Assembly (NCBI RefSeq): GCF_048544455.1
Contig: NC_133526.1
Span: 9,378,001-9,442,000 of the forward strand
Length of the DNA: 64,000 bases
Source: Silene latifolia
Taxonomy: Eukaryota > Streptophyta > Magnoliopsida > Caryophyllales > Caryophyllaceae
Direction: 5' to 3'
The notes beneath the pieces are model-generated. The model saw only the letters and a program-made list of their open reading frames with translations. It had not been told where the DNA came from and did not search any database. Positions 11,764 through 23,458 of this stretch are shown here, piece by piece. The position numbers were made by a program, and so were the translations under genes. The stretch's first letter is position 1. Each line of letters starts with the position of its first letter.

Positions 11764-12015
11764 CAAATTACCAATACAACCCTAACTCCGGCTTTAGGAA
11801 ACCGAATATATGGACCCGACACAACTACCCATTTACCATATAATACAAATATACATTTACCATATATATGACACAGAATAATATACTTCCGTAACACCGC
11901 CCTCAAGTTAGAGCGTAGGGATCAACGACGTCCAACTTGGAGATCAAATACTCAAATTGTCGAATACCAAGGGCCTTAGTAAGCATGTCAGCCACTTGCT
12001 CGGACGTATGCACGT

Positions 12016-12228
12016 ACGAAGGATATGGATCCAGATTCATATCCGCCACACTAACGTTGGATCCATATCCGACCCATATCCGGGGAATCCAAATTTTCCA
12101 GATCCAGATCCATTTTCAAATAAGTGGATCCATATCCACAGGGTCCGAAAAATTAGGATCCATATCCTATAAATCAGGGTCCGGATCCGCGGATCTGGAT
12201 AGGGTCCAGGATCTGTTGCCATCTCTAA
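12016..12228. repeat. ATCC-rich hAT-like repeat, copy 1
   Basis: Shares long stretches with 12262-12520: CACACTAACGTTGGATCC, ATATCCGACCCATATCCGG and TGGATAGGGTCCAGGATC. It is dense in GGATCC/CATATCC words and ends GTTGCCATCTCTA. It abuts the copia fossil, so its left end is probably lost. Confidence 0.65.
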
Positions 12229-12261
12229 CTTACAACTTGTGTACTGTGTTTGTGTAGTGTT

Positions 12262-12520
12262 AGTAGGGATGACAATGGACCAGATCTGGATAGGGTCCGA
12301 TAGGATCCAGATCCATATCCGTCACACTAACGTTGGATCCGTATCCGACCCATATCCGGCGGATCCAAATTTTCCAGATCCATATCCAGATCTATTTTCA
12401 AATAAGTGATTCATATCCAACCCATATCCACGGGTCCGAAAAATTAGGATCCATAACCTACCCATCAGGGTCCGGATTTGTGGATCTGGATAGGGTCCAG
12501 GATCCGTTGCCATCTCTAAA
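12262..12520. repeat. ATCC-rich hAT-like repeat, copy 2
   Basis: About 260 bp. It begins TAGGGATGACAATGGACC; the reverse complement of its right end reads TTAGAGATGGCAACGGATCC, so imperfect terminal inverted repeats are present. TAGGGATGRCAA ends are common in plant hAT MITEs. I did not find a clean 8-bp target duplication. Confidence 0.6.
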
Positions 12521-14255
12521 TGGTACCAAGGTAAGGTAACTACTTAAGGAAAAATCAAAAAAGTAGCATAACATGGTATGCGGTGAGATTCGAACTTAAG
12601 TCTTCTAGCGCTAGGAAGTGGATTGCAAACCACTATAACACAGAAGTACGACTGATACTGTACGTCTGTACTACTTTATTAAATATATGTACAATTTTTC
12701 TGGAATCTACTAGGGCTATAGCCCTAGTAAATCGGGTATGCATCCGCCCCTGATTGTAAGACTCGTAGCTTTAACAATTAAGACGGATTGTGGTGTTTTA
12801 AATGAGACTGGTATGGGACCAATGAATAGCATTGATACGCTTTAAAGTTATATTTTTATGTATGGAGTACTTCGGAGGTGCCAATCGGTGCAGGTCGGGT
12901 CATGTTGAGTCGAGGTTATTTCGGGTCAAACAAATTATTGGGTCTGGTGTGGACACGGGCCCACGGGGGTCGCTCGGGAGTGAAAAGCGAGCAAGCTTTT
13001 GCATTTGTGGAGTCGCCACCAATTTATTGTGGAAAATTGGAAACCGTTCGAATACCTCGTGCCATGTCAAGACACAAAGTAGTGACATGAACACCAAGAA
13101 CTCGTTACCCTTAACATTTTATGTCTAGAACGGCTCTCGTGGATGCCAATGAACACGGATGTTCACAGATATCTGGAGTAAGGGGTGAGGGTACGTATTA
13201 GGAAGCTCTTTTGATCGAACACCTAATCCCGCCCGCTTCGATAGCGGCTTCTACTAATGATTAGGGAAGTCATTTATACTCGATATGTTGAAGGTTATAC
13301 GCATGCAATGCAACATCCAATAAATTGATCCTAGCATGTGAGAATTAACTAAGTCGGTGAACAAGTAATTAGCACACAAATTGGGTCAAAGTTGGTTTTA
13401 GATTGATTACATGTGAAAGACATACAAGCAATAATAAAGAATACAATAAAGAAAATTACAATAATTACATTGGGTTAATCGATTTACGTCGAAAATACAT
13501 TTCAAACGGATGATTTGAGAAAAGAAGGAATAAATAAATTAACGAACAGGTTAATAGTGGTAATACGAGTAATAGTTAATTAATACGTAATTAATAAACT
13601 AGGTCAAGGCAGGAACGGAGTTGAGGACGAACTCAACCGAATAAAGCAGCGAGAAATCGCTTTAGAAGAGGCGCAAAGCCGCGTCTTCTGAGTTCGATTA
13701 AATGGCTGTGAAGCCGGAATTGCAAATCGTTAATGTTCGTTGGTGATTTAAACGCTTGATTATTAACATTTGACTCGGATGAAAGTGATTTAATCAATTA
13801 TTTCATGTGAATTGGTCATAAGAACGACAAAAGATGAACAAAGTTACATTAGAACAATTAATTACAAGATTAATTATAAGGTTAATAATGAATTAACAAA
13901 CTAAAACAAATTAATTAGGTTATTAATGATGAACTAATGATGATGACGGTAAATAACATATGCAAATATATCAAAGATGAATTCCAGAGACTCAATATTG
14001 ATGGATCGAACCTCTAAAAATCCGAATTGATTTTAATGACAAAAACCCGCAAATATGAATTATAAGGGATTTAAGTCGGGATCAAAAGATGAGTTAAATA
14101 TTAATGATTAACGATTTACATTTTAAAATTATCATACTCAAATTATTGTGTTAATGAAACATGAACAATACAAAAAACAAAACAAAAACAATCAGACGGA
14201 CAAAAGACGAAGGAAGAAGAAAGGAAGCAGGAACTGCGGCAGCCTCAGGAAGAGG

Positions 14256-14301
14256 CGCAGCAGGTGTTGCGTCCCTTCGAAGAGGCGCAGCAGTTGCTGC
14301 G
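14256..14301. repeat. GC-rich palindrome pair in the LTR, 30-bp period
   Basis: Two 16-bp palindromic modules (14256-14271 and 14286-14301, the second CGCAGCAGTTGCTGCG) start exactly 30 bp apart, separated by TCCCTTCGAAGAGG. A second pair lies at 14851-14866 and 14881-14896, also with 30-bp spacing. They stand out against the AT-rich LTR. Confidence 0.8.
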
Positions 14302-14850
14302 TCCTTTCTCGACGTTTGTCTCTTGATAATACGTAAAAAAGGGTTTGAAATAGGGTTTTATAAATCAGTTTTAAGTGTGTTTTCGACGTAAATCTTACAA
14401 TAATGATTACAATAATAAAGAACAATAATAAAATAGGGATTTACACCCTCAGACTTACATGTTTGACGAAAAGAGATTGACTAAGTTAACGTTTAGTGAT
14501 GCTCGACTCGAATGTACGACGAAAGTGCCCTATAAGAGGAAAACGAACAAGATTGATTAAAGTTGATTGATGTGGAATTGGTCAAATTGGTCGGTCATGC
14601 AAAACGAGGCTGGTACTCAGAAGGATCCGAGCATACGTGGTCGAAAGTTCAAGCACGTAGACGCCAAAAAGCAAGAGCGTGGTCTAGAATGCAAAGGGAG
14701 AAGAGAAGGGCGGACACTCGCGTGAGAAATATGTGAGACCGAAGGTCTCTATTTATACTAATCACACGGAGGAATTAGGGTTTCGGAGAAACTTTGAAAG
14801 TGAATCTCGAAAAGATATGAAAAATACGCAGGGAGGACTTGGGGAAGAGG

Positions 14851-14896
14851 CGCAACAGGCACTGCGTCTCTTGGAAGAGGCGCAGCACCTGCTGCG
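14851..14896. repeat. Second palindrome pair in the LTR, 30-bp period
   Basis: Modules CGCAACAGGCACTGCG and CGCAGCACCTGCTGCG, with TCTCTTGGAAGAGG between them. This is the same design and period as the pair about 600 bp away. Confidence 0.8.
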
Positions 14897-15316
14897 TCCT
14901 TTCCCAAGTGGTTTCCTCCTGCGGAAGAAAGATTTCCGCGTTTTTATTATGGAATTGCGGTTTGATCTCAATTTCCTTAATATTTTATATAATACTTTCG
15001 GGATATAATTTACCAAAGAGATAAAAGATTGAAAATATGGAATGGAAATATCCGGAACATTCCAGAATATTCTGACTTGGCATTTTAAACTGTTATTAGA
15101 AAATGAAGACGGTTTTTTACCCGGACTCCAAATGTACTCTAATTACTGTCAAAACGACCGTATCGGCGCGTAGATGACGACTATGAGGTAGACACAAGTG
15201 TTTGAGCTATCACTTATCGATAAACTTAAGAACTGTCATAAATCGTTCCGTGTACCAAACATGCGGCCCAATCATCACCGGGTGGTTTGCGGGAGTGCAG
15301 AAATGAGGTATCTACA

Positions 15317-17400
15317 TTTGGTTACTTCATCACATTACTTCAATTTTTTCACTGAATTTAGCTTTTAACTATTTGATTTAATTACTTCATTATCAAGTCA
15401 AACTTATCAATTTAAATACAAAATCACTTTAATTTTGATCAATATTAAGCTTAATATTTGTCGGGTCATCAATTTAATCGGGCCTGTTTCGGTTCATTGA
15501 TCATCTGGTCGTGTCGGGTTACGATTCGACATCGATTCGGGCTGGGTCGGTTTGGGTTGCAACATTTTTAGATTATGTTGGGTCGGGTTTGCTCGGATTC
15601 GGGTAGGGTCGGCTCTAGTTATAACATTTGAAGATATCTCTTAAACGAATCTTGTGGTAAATGGAGAAAAAAATAACGTAAACCAATATTTATAAATAGT
15701 TAGGGGGCATTTGGTACGGAAAAGGGTAAGAAAATGGAATAAAGAAAGAGAAAGAGGGGGTAAAGAATGAGATGACCCCAAATTAAACTCATTGTTTGGT
15801 TGTCATATGAAAGGGAAAGTCATCTATCCCATCAACCACCACACATTTTATCTCCACCATCAACAACCATCGTACCTTTCCAAGGTAACCTCTTACCACC
15901 CATCCTAATTGCCCTTCCTTGTCGGCGACGCCGCCTGCCTCCATCGCCGGCGATAGAGCCTCCGTCGTCGGCACCTTGCCTAAGTATATTTCCCACTCAT
16001 GACTCAACCATTACTCCCAAGCCATAAAAACACTCCTTAGCTTCAACTCTGAAATCCCCTCCCCCACCCTTGAAGGCACCAGATCTGGTGTTTTCGGGAT
16101 AGATGAGGGGATTATGGTGGTGATGGGTTGTTGATTCGAGTATTGGGCACCGACAAGGTGGTGAGGGGTTGTTGATTCGAGTATTGGGCACCGACAATAA
16201 TGGTCTAGAGGTGTCGTGCGCGGTCCAGTGGTGGTCGAAGTATGTAGCAGGTGGCGGGTCTTAATCGTGTTTGTTGTAGTACGGATTATGGTGATAATTA
16301 GGTCGTGGTGGTGTCTTGGATCGGCGACGGGTGGCAAGGAGAGGCTACCACCACTCGCGATGTTAGTCGTCAAAGAGTTAGTATTGATGGCGTCGTGGAG
16401 GTCACTGATGGTGGTGGACTGGTGGGTGGATTAGTGATAGTGGTGGTGACTCGTGAGTGAGTAGGGGGAATCAAATCTCATTCACTAGGGGGTGAGGGGT
16501 AAGGTGATGGAAGGTTTTGATGTAAAGGGAGAGGATCTCATTTTCTTTGTTTGTGTCAAACAAACAAACACAAAAGGAATTATCAACTTTAGTCTCTTAC
16601 AAAATGACTATATACAAAATTACAAATACAAAATCTTTCACACAAGATATATAGTAAATTTTCTATTTCAACTTCCTTTTTTTCTTTCATTGGTTTTAGT
16701 ATTCAAAGAATTACTTTATATGTGTTACTCTTATAATATTTGTATTTGTACCTATGTGAGATGCTCTCTTAGATTATTATTCATTATAAAATCGGTTAAA
16801 AAATATTGATAAAATCACGACTAAGTCCACGCAAGCATACTACACGTGACGTCGTTACATGTCTCTCAGCAAGAGGAAGATGGTTATTTCTACTAATTTT
16901 AGAGAAAAACAATACCCCTAGTACTCATAATTTATTTATTTATAATGTGATGAAACATGAAAAATTAATTAGATGTCAGTTTAAATTCTCTAAGTATAAT
17001 AGACTTATAAAATAAAGATAATAAATTATACCTTTGCTTTGAGCGGGATCTGTTATTAACGAATAAGAAGATGAATGAATTAGAGAGATTAAGAAGATGA
17101 ATGAATTATTGTAATTACAAGAGAATCTTCATAACAAACTATCCTTTAACAAACTATAACAAATTAACTATTCTTTAACTAACTATCTAACAAACTCCAA
17201 CTAACTCATACTAACTATCTTCCCATCGTGTGCGTGTGTATATATATATATTTATACACACACTATCGTAGAACACGTGAAGTGTCTAACATACCATCAT
17301 CAATTATCAAAGTTGGGCATTTAAAAAAAAAAAAAAAAAAGTCACAAATATCAAAGGGGTGTTTATGCAACCATAGAAAAGCTTTGAATAATCAAGAAAA
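15317..17400. other. Intergenic; degraded repeat material
   Basis: 15465-15620 is rich in GGGTCGGGT words. 15706-16560 may be one old element: the left edge reads GGGGGCATTTGGTACGG, and the right edge region contains TGTTTGTGTCAAACAAAC. Its interior is low-complexity GGTGGTG/CCACCAC and gives chance frames on both strands. 16560-17400 is AT-rich with repeated AACTAACTATC words and a short (TA)n/(CA)n tract near 17238. No gene was recognised. Confidence 0.5.
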
Positions 17401-17889
17401 ATGGGAGACATTTGGCCAATTTACCATGCTGATGATGTTCTAGCGGACTTTTACGATGAGGACGAAGATGCTTATGGGGCTGATCTCGTAACGGCTTTAT
17501 TAAGACGTTACATGTCTCGGAAGAAAAAGGTGGAGAATTTCGTTCGAGCTTCTACGTACTACAGTTCCTTAATAGTGAAACACAAAGAACAGATGGTACT
17601 TATTCTATCAAAAATGGAGGTCCACTTTAACTTTCTTGCATACCCGACTCTACGTCAAAAATACGTACTTCTAGCCAATGCGGCAAGCCCGTTCTACAAA
17701 GCCACCATGGATTTATACTACATCATCCGAAGGCCGAGAAGGAAATACTACATGATGCTAAGTTGTTTCAACTGTATTTCGAATTGTTTCTTGCAGGAGT
17801 CTCTACCGCGGAAGAAATGGAAGCATTGGAAGAAATTAAATCCTTGCGGATCGAAGAGTAAGGTTCTAATTCTTGGATTGTTATGCTAG
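17401..17889 (+). pseudogene. Decayed or unusual gene of unknown family
   Basis: An ATG at 17401 opens 162 codons with an acidic start (DFYDEDEDAYGADL) and a helical, Lys-rich middle. The last 50 codons look wrong. The neighbouring frame over about 17715-17862 reads better as protein (HHPKAEKEILHDAKLFQLYF, then STAEEMEALEEIKSLRIEE) and ends at its own stop. A one-base shift near 17710 would explain this. A TTGCAG at 17790-17795 could instead be a splice acceptor, giving a different end. No known domain was recognised and no promoter is obvious. Confidence 0.4.
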
Positions 17890-18093
17890 TTCTTGAATTG
17901 TTAGCTATTATGTTCTTGTACTACATCGAATAATAGGTTATTTAGATAGATTCATTCTGTTTTCTTCAAGATAGCTGTATTTGATAATATCTGGCTCACT
18001 AAAGTTGATGTTTCTAGTATTGTGAAGCATCGGAATGTTGATGTATATTTGACAAAGCTTTCTTGTGAGTCATCCGGAAACAATAATATCACA

Positions 18094-19100
18094 TCTTATC
18101 TTAATAAATACAAGAACATTTAGACGATTTCTGTGCGTCCACGTCAACACAACAAGGTTTTTTTTTTCATTCGTGAAATGCGGGTCCCACAGAAAAAATT
18201 ACGGAATTAATTAAAAAATAACGTTCTGATTGATTTTTTGCAAAAGTGTTCAGGGCGTACTGATTTAATGATTAACACAAAAATAAGTAATTTAATGGAA
18301 TACCCCGTATATTACAATTAAAAAAAAATAATTTACAACAAATAATAATCAATTACAGCAATTTACATTACAATAAATAACAACAAATTACAATTACAAC
18401 TTACAAATATTTACAAAACGAAAACAAGTTTTTACTACAGTTTTCCCAATAGTAACAAATTTCAAATTAAAATATCAATATCCCAATAGTAACAAATTCA
18501 AATTAAAAAAATGCATTTGTAAATAATATAGATAATATAGCATCTACCTTCCAAGACCAGTTTTTAGTCATGGACAACTTTACGTAGCGATTTACTGAGT
18601 TACAAGAAAAGAAGGTTTGAAACTTTTGATTTGTGATAGTAATAAGGTTACATCAAATACAACAACTAATGTAGTCTATCATGAAATTTTCCAATATTTG
18701 GAATGATATTAGACTATTTTCGTTAAGTGTACAGTTATGTTTCTTCAATTTGATTGTAAATCCTTTTCAAATTTGACAATTATTTCCATTTTATAGAGAT
18801 ATTTATAGTGTTTGCTTTTTATTATTTCACATACATTGCATTTATTATATACTACATACTATATACTATGTTTCATGTTACAACACCGAATTTGTGCGTT
18901 AATATCACATATTTAAAACATGTGCAAGTTTCAATCCCTTACAAATTTAGCACGTGATTTAATCTATTATCAATATAAAAGAAATAGAGTATGAAATATT
19001 TACGTATATTACTTTAACATTTTTTAAAATATTAACAGTGATATCAATGACTCTAAAGTCTAAACACATACCCGTGCAAATTGCACGGGTTGAAAACTAG
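18094..19100 (+). mobile_element. Non-autonomous Helitron, about 1.0 kb
   Basis: The 3' terminus is classic: a hairpin CCCGTGCAAATTGCACGGG, ten bases, then CTAG at 19097-19100 followed by host T. The proposed 5' end is TCTTATCTTAATAAATAC at 18094, preceded by host A, which gives the A|T insertion expected of Helitrons. There are no RepHel genes. The 3' end is sure; the 5' end is inferred. Confidence 0.75.
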
Positions 19101-19177
19101 TTTTCCTAAGTTCTTGATGTCATGTGAATGTCAATCCATGGTACTTTATTGTCCATCCAGATTCACACCTACATCAC

Positions 19178-19835
19178 ATCTATAAAATATAATTAAAAGG
19201 CTACCCTAAAATGACAAATAAAAGTCACCTAGATAAAGTCACGTAGGATCCAAAAAGCCACTTAGATTAAAATTTAATGTGACGTGGCATATTTAAATGT
19301 GATGTTGCATATTTTTAATGTAACATGGTGAATTAATGTGACTGGATTTTCAATTTATTATTACATGACATTAATTTAAATCATTTATCTATAAATTAAT
19401 TTAATTCACTTATATCTATAATATTAAAGAATATTATCATTATTCTTAAATTAATCTTGTATATTAAATATATTGTCTTCCAAAATTTATATAACCCTTA
19501 CAAATTCACATCAAATTTCATAATTTATAATTAATATTGATCTATAAAATATAATTAAAAGGCTACCCTGAAATGACAAATAAATGCCACCTAGATAAAG
19601 CCACGTAGGATCCAAAAAGTCACCTAGATTAAAATTTAATATGACGTGGCATATTTAAATGTGATGTTGCATATATTTAATGTAACATGGCGAATTAATG
19701 TGACATGGATTATCAATTTATTATTATATGACATTAATTTAAATCAATTATCTATAAGTTAATTTAATTCACTTATATCTACAATATTAAAGGATATTAT
19801 CATTATTCTTAAATTAATTTTGTATATTAAATATA
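19178..19835 (+). repeat. Tandem pair of about 360 bp with Helitron-like 5' ends
   Basis: The two units begin near 19179 and 19541 with TCTATAAAATATAATTAAAA and continue alike for about 280 bp (GGCTACCC, CACCTAGATAAAG, GTAGGATCCAAAAAG, TGACGTGGCATATTTAAATG). The start resembles plant Helitron 5' termini. No 3' hairpin follows either unit before 19860. Confidence 0.7.
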
Positions 19836-20503
19836 TTACTGAACACCCGCCATTATTAATATTTTCTTATTTAAACTTTTTTTTAATTAAACGTGGTAAT
19901 AAATTGATTAAAACTCTTCATAATACTTAACACACACCAAATTAATTAAAAGTTTTTCTTATTTAATTAATTTTTTTAATATAATATGTCAATAATTTTA
20001 TTAAAAGTCCTTATATTACTCAACGCCCATAATTTTCATTAATATTTTGTCCTATTTAATTCATCTCTTGAGGTCCTCGACAATCAATTATCTAATTTAA
20101 TAATACCACAAAAAAAATTTAAAAATTAAATTAAAATATGGGAATTTATGGTTGTGTAATGACTATAAAACCTATAATACCTATAATAGTTTCTGTTCAC
20201 ATTATTTATTTAAATATGCCCATTGTCACGAGTTTCTAAGTTGTGGGTTGTATTTTATGGTTTAATTTATTTATTTGATTATATTGAGTATTATTGTTGA
20301 GTATTGTTGTTGTTGTTGTTGTTGTTTTTTTTTTTTTTTGACAGCTGTAAAGAAAGTTTTTACATAAAGCACATAGGTCTCGATAGGTCCGGTGCTAATA
20401 CTACATTATTGGTACAGAAACTTAAACTTAAATTAGGGGTGGGGTTACTTAACACACGAGGTTTCTTCAAATAGTTGTTAGACTAGCACATTGAGGATGT
20501 CGG
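19836..20503. other. AT-rich spacer with microsatellite
   Basis: Very A/T-rich sequence with TTAATT words. A (TTG)n tract at about 20304-20325 is followed by a T-run to 20339. No coding signal was seen. Confidence 0.5.
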
Positions 20504-21014
20504 TCATTTTCTTTTCTTCAGTAATTGAGCTTTAGGAGAGTGCCTGTAACAAGACACACTCACGTCACAAGAACGTGAAAATTTACCTGGGTAGATATAA
20601 ACATTGCGTCTTGGAGATTCTTCTCTTCGGCTTTGCATTTTTGTTGATTGTCTTCTAGCATGAAACACTTTAGGAACCTTTAACTTCGATGATGTGAAGA
20701 CGAAATATGGAAGTTGATGAGGACTAACACCATATGAGCCGCATAAATTCTCGGTGTTTGAAGAGCTCACAGGATAAACTTGAAGTAGCTTTCTCATCAA
20801 ATGAGATCAAAACCAGTTGGCTTGTTAAAAATCATAGAAGGTAACGGCAACACATCATTTTTGGTCTCGTGCCCGGCGGTGGTCGACCACCTGCTCGCAA
20901 ACCTTTTGTCCTTTTTCGTCGTCTTTTTCTTTTCTTCTTATGGGAAGTGACTGAGACTGTATCAGGCGGCTGCTTGATACATGGTTTAAGAACTCGAATT
21001 TCTAGAGTTGACAA
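20504..21014 (-). other. Possible exons of an uncharacterised gene (weak)
   Basis: Two nearby minus-strand frames look mildly protein-like. One (20791-20588) starts MRKLLQVYPVSSS and ends at a candidate GT donor at 20587. The other (21014-20832) starts MSTLEIRVLKP, then holds a basic stretch KKKRKRRRKR and a Gly/Pro-rich stretch. Their order, joining and family are unresolved. They could be remnants of a single gene or chance. Confidence 0.25.
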
Positions 21015-21259
21015 ATGTGATTTTTGGAAAAAAACTCACTTTCTTACCATCAAGGAGTTTTTTATAAGTACACGAATCAATCTTTAGCACGAAGTGTCCT
21101 CCTCCCTTTTTTCTAAACTGAAATATTATTTTCCACACCATGGGAATTCCGGTTCAAATATCTGTTAGGGCCATTCTCATCCAAAGAATTACCCACAGCA
21201 CAACCATCAAAATTACAAGAGGCCTCACTTGATGAAGATGAAACATCAATAATAGAAGA

Positions 21260-22060
21260 TTATTGTTGGTCCGAAACAAGCTTATGACTATCCAGCTCCA
21301 TATCATACTGCTGAGTCACACACGATTGGGTACAATTTTCTCCAGTGGAGTTGATGTTATTATCAAGATAACTAGTAGAATCAACTCTAGAGTTACTATC
21401 AGAACAATTACCGGACTCTCTCATAGCTTTCGAAAGAGGCTCATCATCTTGAACCTGAACTTTACCCTTTTTAGTTGGGTCTTGTAGGGGATTGTCAGCA
21501 ATGTTCCTCTTCCCATTCGAATTAATTGCAAGGCAATTCTTAACTACACATAACTCCCTAAGAATGTCCTTATTGCTAGGCTCAACCAATAAAGCCGCTT
21601 CCAAATCAGACTTGGCTTCTAAGACCTTATTCAACTTCATAAAAGCCAATCCCCTTCGGAAGAGGGCTTTAACATTATGGGGAAAAAAGGATAAGACTAT
21701 AGAACAATGGTCCCTTGATGCCTCATATTCAAATAGCTTTAAAGCACAAGCGGCTAAATTTAAATTCAAAGAAACCGCAAGATCAGACAAAGAGTTAGTG
21801 TTATAGTTACTCTCCATGCCAACAACAAGATTTAGGAGTTTACAAGCGTCATCATAGCAAGACGCAGCAGCTCTAAAACAATTCTGTTTGTAAAGATTAT
21901 TACCCCTATCCTTCAAATCCTTTATTTTAGGGATGGGAGATCCCTTTGTTTGCATAATACAATTCATTAAATCCCATCCCTCATCCTCAAAAAAATCCTC
22001 ATTTAAATGAGAACAAGCAAATGAGTGAAGAAACTTCACACATACCCGATTGGAATCCAT
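21260..22060 (-). CDS. TPR-domain protein, 266 aa, single exon
   Basis: An intact 266-codon frame. Residues about 45-170 form three tetratricopeptide units: K-D-RGNNLYKQ with AAASCYDDA, then NLNLAACALKL with A-RDHCSIVL, then KALFRRGLAFMKL with A-SDLEAAL and EPSNKDI. This arrangement with basic residues (N in NLAAC, K and R in KALFRRG) is the carboxylate-clamp type that binds the EEVD tails of HSP70/HSP90, as in plant co-chaperones and TPR immunophilins. The residue pattern is visible; clamp function is inferred. Residues 180-266 are polar, Asn/Ser-rich and probably disordered. No FKBP, cyclophilin, membrane or J domain is present. Upstream (about 22260-22500) is GC-richer sequence with a plausible donor (CAACCG|GTGATT), so a 5' UTR intron is likely. 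Confidence 0.75.
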   Translation of the reverse strand: MDSNRVCVKFLHSFACSHLNEDFFEDEGWDLMNCIMQTKGSPIPKIKDLKDRGNNLYKQNCFRAAASCYDDACKLLNLVVGMESNYNTNSLSDLAVSLNLNLAACALKLFEYEASRDHCSIVLSFFPHNVKALFRRGLAFMKLNKVLEAKSDLEAALLVEPSNKDILRELCVVKNCLAINSNGKRNIADNPLQDPTKKGKVQVQDDEPLSKAMRESGNCSDSNSRVDSTSYLDNNINSTGENCTQSCVTQQYDMELDSHKLVSDQQ

Positions 22061-22899
22061 ATCAGCAACCTAATCAAGCTTTTACCAACAACTAAGCAAT
22101 CACCAGCTAAATGAAACCCCAACCAACACAAAAAAAAGCGGTAATACGGAAATCAATTACTACCCCAGCCAAGAGACATAAAAAGCAGTAGCTGAATGTT
22201 TATTGAACTAAACGAAACTATTAACAACCACAAATCACAAGGAAGGGAGAAAGAAATCACCGGTTGAGTTGCACGAGGCGCACAGAACTTGAAGTTAAAC
22301 GCGATCCCGATCGAAAACCAATCGACCTTAAGAACAATCAACAAACCGGATGACCAACAAATCCCTAAAACTGCAGCTATAAGAAACTACGATGATCAAT
22401 GAAGAAAATGTTCGGCTCGCCGGTGCCGGAAATCCGGAATGGATGATAGCGGTGGGAAAACGGCCGGCGAGCCGAGGAACATGCGATATGTTTGGGGTTT
22501 TAATTTGGGTTCTAAACAAAATCTATTGTTGTCGTGTCTAATAAAGTATATTTTAATTTGTTATGTTGTTGGTTTATGAATCGTTTGCTTTATATTTGAA
22601 TTCATGTTTTCCAGTTGGTTTGATTTTAGTGACTTACATGTGACAATTTTTTTATTGTTTGACAAGTTTTTGTCAGGTTGATGTTTTGTCTTTTGGTCAA
22701 TGTATTTTTTTATATAACTTTAAAGCACCATGAAACGTATGTGAATGCAGATAAGGCAAACCATCACGTGGGTAATCTAAAGAGGGAAGAAATACAAAAG
22801 GCACGAAACTGAGGTAAAATTAAAGGTAAAAAACGTAAGGTAGAAACTGATAAATAATGGATGATTGTTGATCTCAAAATAGAAGTCTTATAATATTTT

Positions 22900-23458
22900 T
22901 TTTTTTTTTTTTGAGAAAAGAACAATTCATTAATAGAACGCCATACAACACTTACAAAGAATAACTATAATCGAAAACAAATCTAATGGAAACCAACGAA
23001 AAATAATTTTCTTATAAACTAGGGATCTCAAAACAGCATCTGACAATTCGGCTCGTCCTATTATCGCTATCTTCATGTAGCTTTTGAGGGGATCCTTCGT
23101 TTGATTTATGAGATAAAATTTACCTCTGACTGGTTCCAAAGATCGTTGACAAATCACTTTTATCCTTTGAAAGAAGACGCTGCAAACCATCAACGAACTA
23201 CTCCTGACTATATTACTGATGAAACTAAAACCACGAATAAATGGAAAACCCCCGAAATAAGGGATGGAAAAACGATTCTCACCAAAAGGGAGACACTTAT
23301 TGAATAGAAAATAGGTATGCATACTATTGATTAAAATTTGAAACAATTTTGGGGCTTACCATCGATCGATTGATAATCGATGGAGCCCCTTGTATAATTT
23401 AATGGAGGCTAGGGTTTTTTAGAGAGAGTTTTTGAGAGAGAATTTTCTTTTTATTTTT
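22900..23458 (-). mobile_element. Retroposed sequence with poly(A) and target duplication
   Basis: An insert of about 560 bp is bracketed by TTATAATATTT (about 22889-22899 and 23460-23470). On the minus strand it begins CTCTCTAAAAAACCCTAGCC, typical of a plant 5' leader, and ends ATGAATTGTTCTTTTCTC plus an A-run. The flanks, read across the insert, match a second uninterrupted copy at 24004-24125, which confirms the insertion. It has a 138-codon minus frame of no known family. It may be a short LINE derivative or a processed transcript. Confidence 0.65.

Larger units (their letters stand above)
11664..12016 (-). mobile_element. Fossil Ty1/copia 3' end (RNase H tail, PPT and LTR)
   Basis: Read on the minus strand from 12016, the sequence encodes the typical end of a Ty1/copia RNase H (ADMLTKALG, then FEYLISKLDVVDP) and a stop. 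A purine-rich GAGGGCGG tract serves as the polypurine primer, followed by an LTR beginning TGTTACGG near 11898. The LTR runs toward the F-box gene and holds a TATA box. Only the 3' part of the element remains; it is a broken fossil. The outer LTR border is uncertain and may lie within 25 bp of the F-box ATG. Confidence 0.75.
12941..15316 (-). mobile_element. Fossil Ty3/gypsy LTR, Tat lineage (Ogre/Retand-like), with leader stub
   Basis: On the minus strand an LTR starts TGTAGATACCTCATTTCTG at 15316 and runs about 2.3 kb to about 13028. After a short spacer comes TGGCGACTCCAC (13018-13007), the tRNA-Arg-type primer-binding site used by Tat-lineage elements. A short stretch of leader follows, to about 12941. 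No gag or pol is present. It is a broken fossil, effectively one LTR with a stub of internal sequence. It sits between two GGTCGGGT-rich blocks (12893-12945 and 15465-15620) that look like halves of an older repeat it may have entered. With a single LTR its age cannot be estimated here. Confidence 0.7.

Noticed and set aside
12545-12640. tRNA-like stretch (GTTCGAATC on the minus strand, GCA near a possible anticodon)
   Set aside because: No acceptor stem or cloverleaf can be drawn. It is more likely part of a repeat; tRNAscan-SE would settle it.
15789-16434. Overlapping frames on both strands
   Set aside because: Low-complexity GGTGGT/CCACCA sequence with no domain and no splice or promoter support.
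22328-22519. 63-codon minus frame upstream of the TPR gene
   Set aside because: Better explained as the 5' UTR exon; out of frame with the TPR start and without a known domain.
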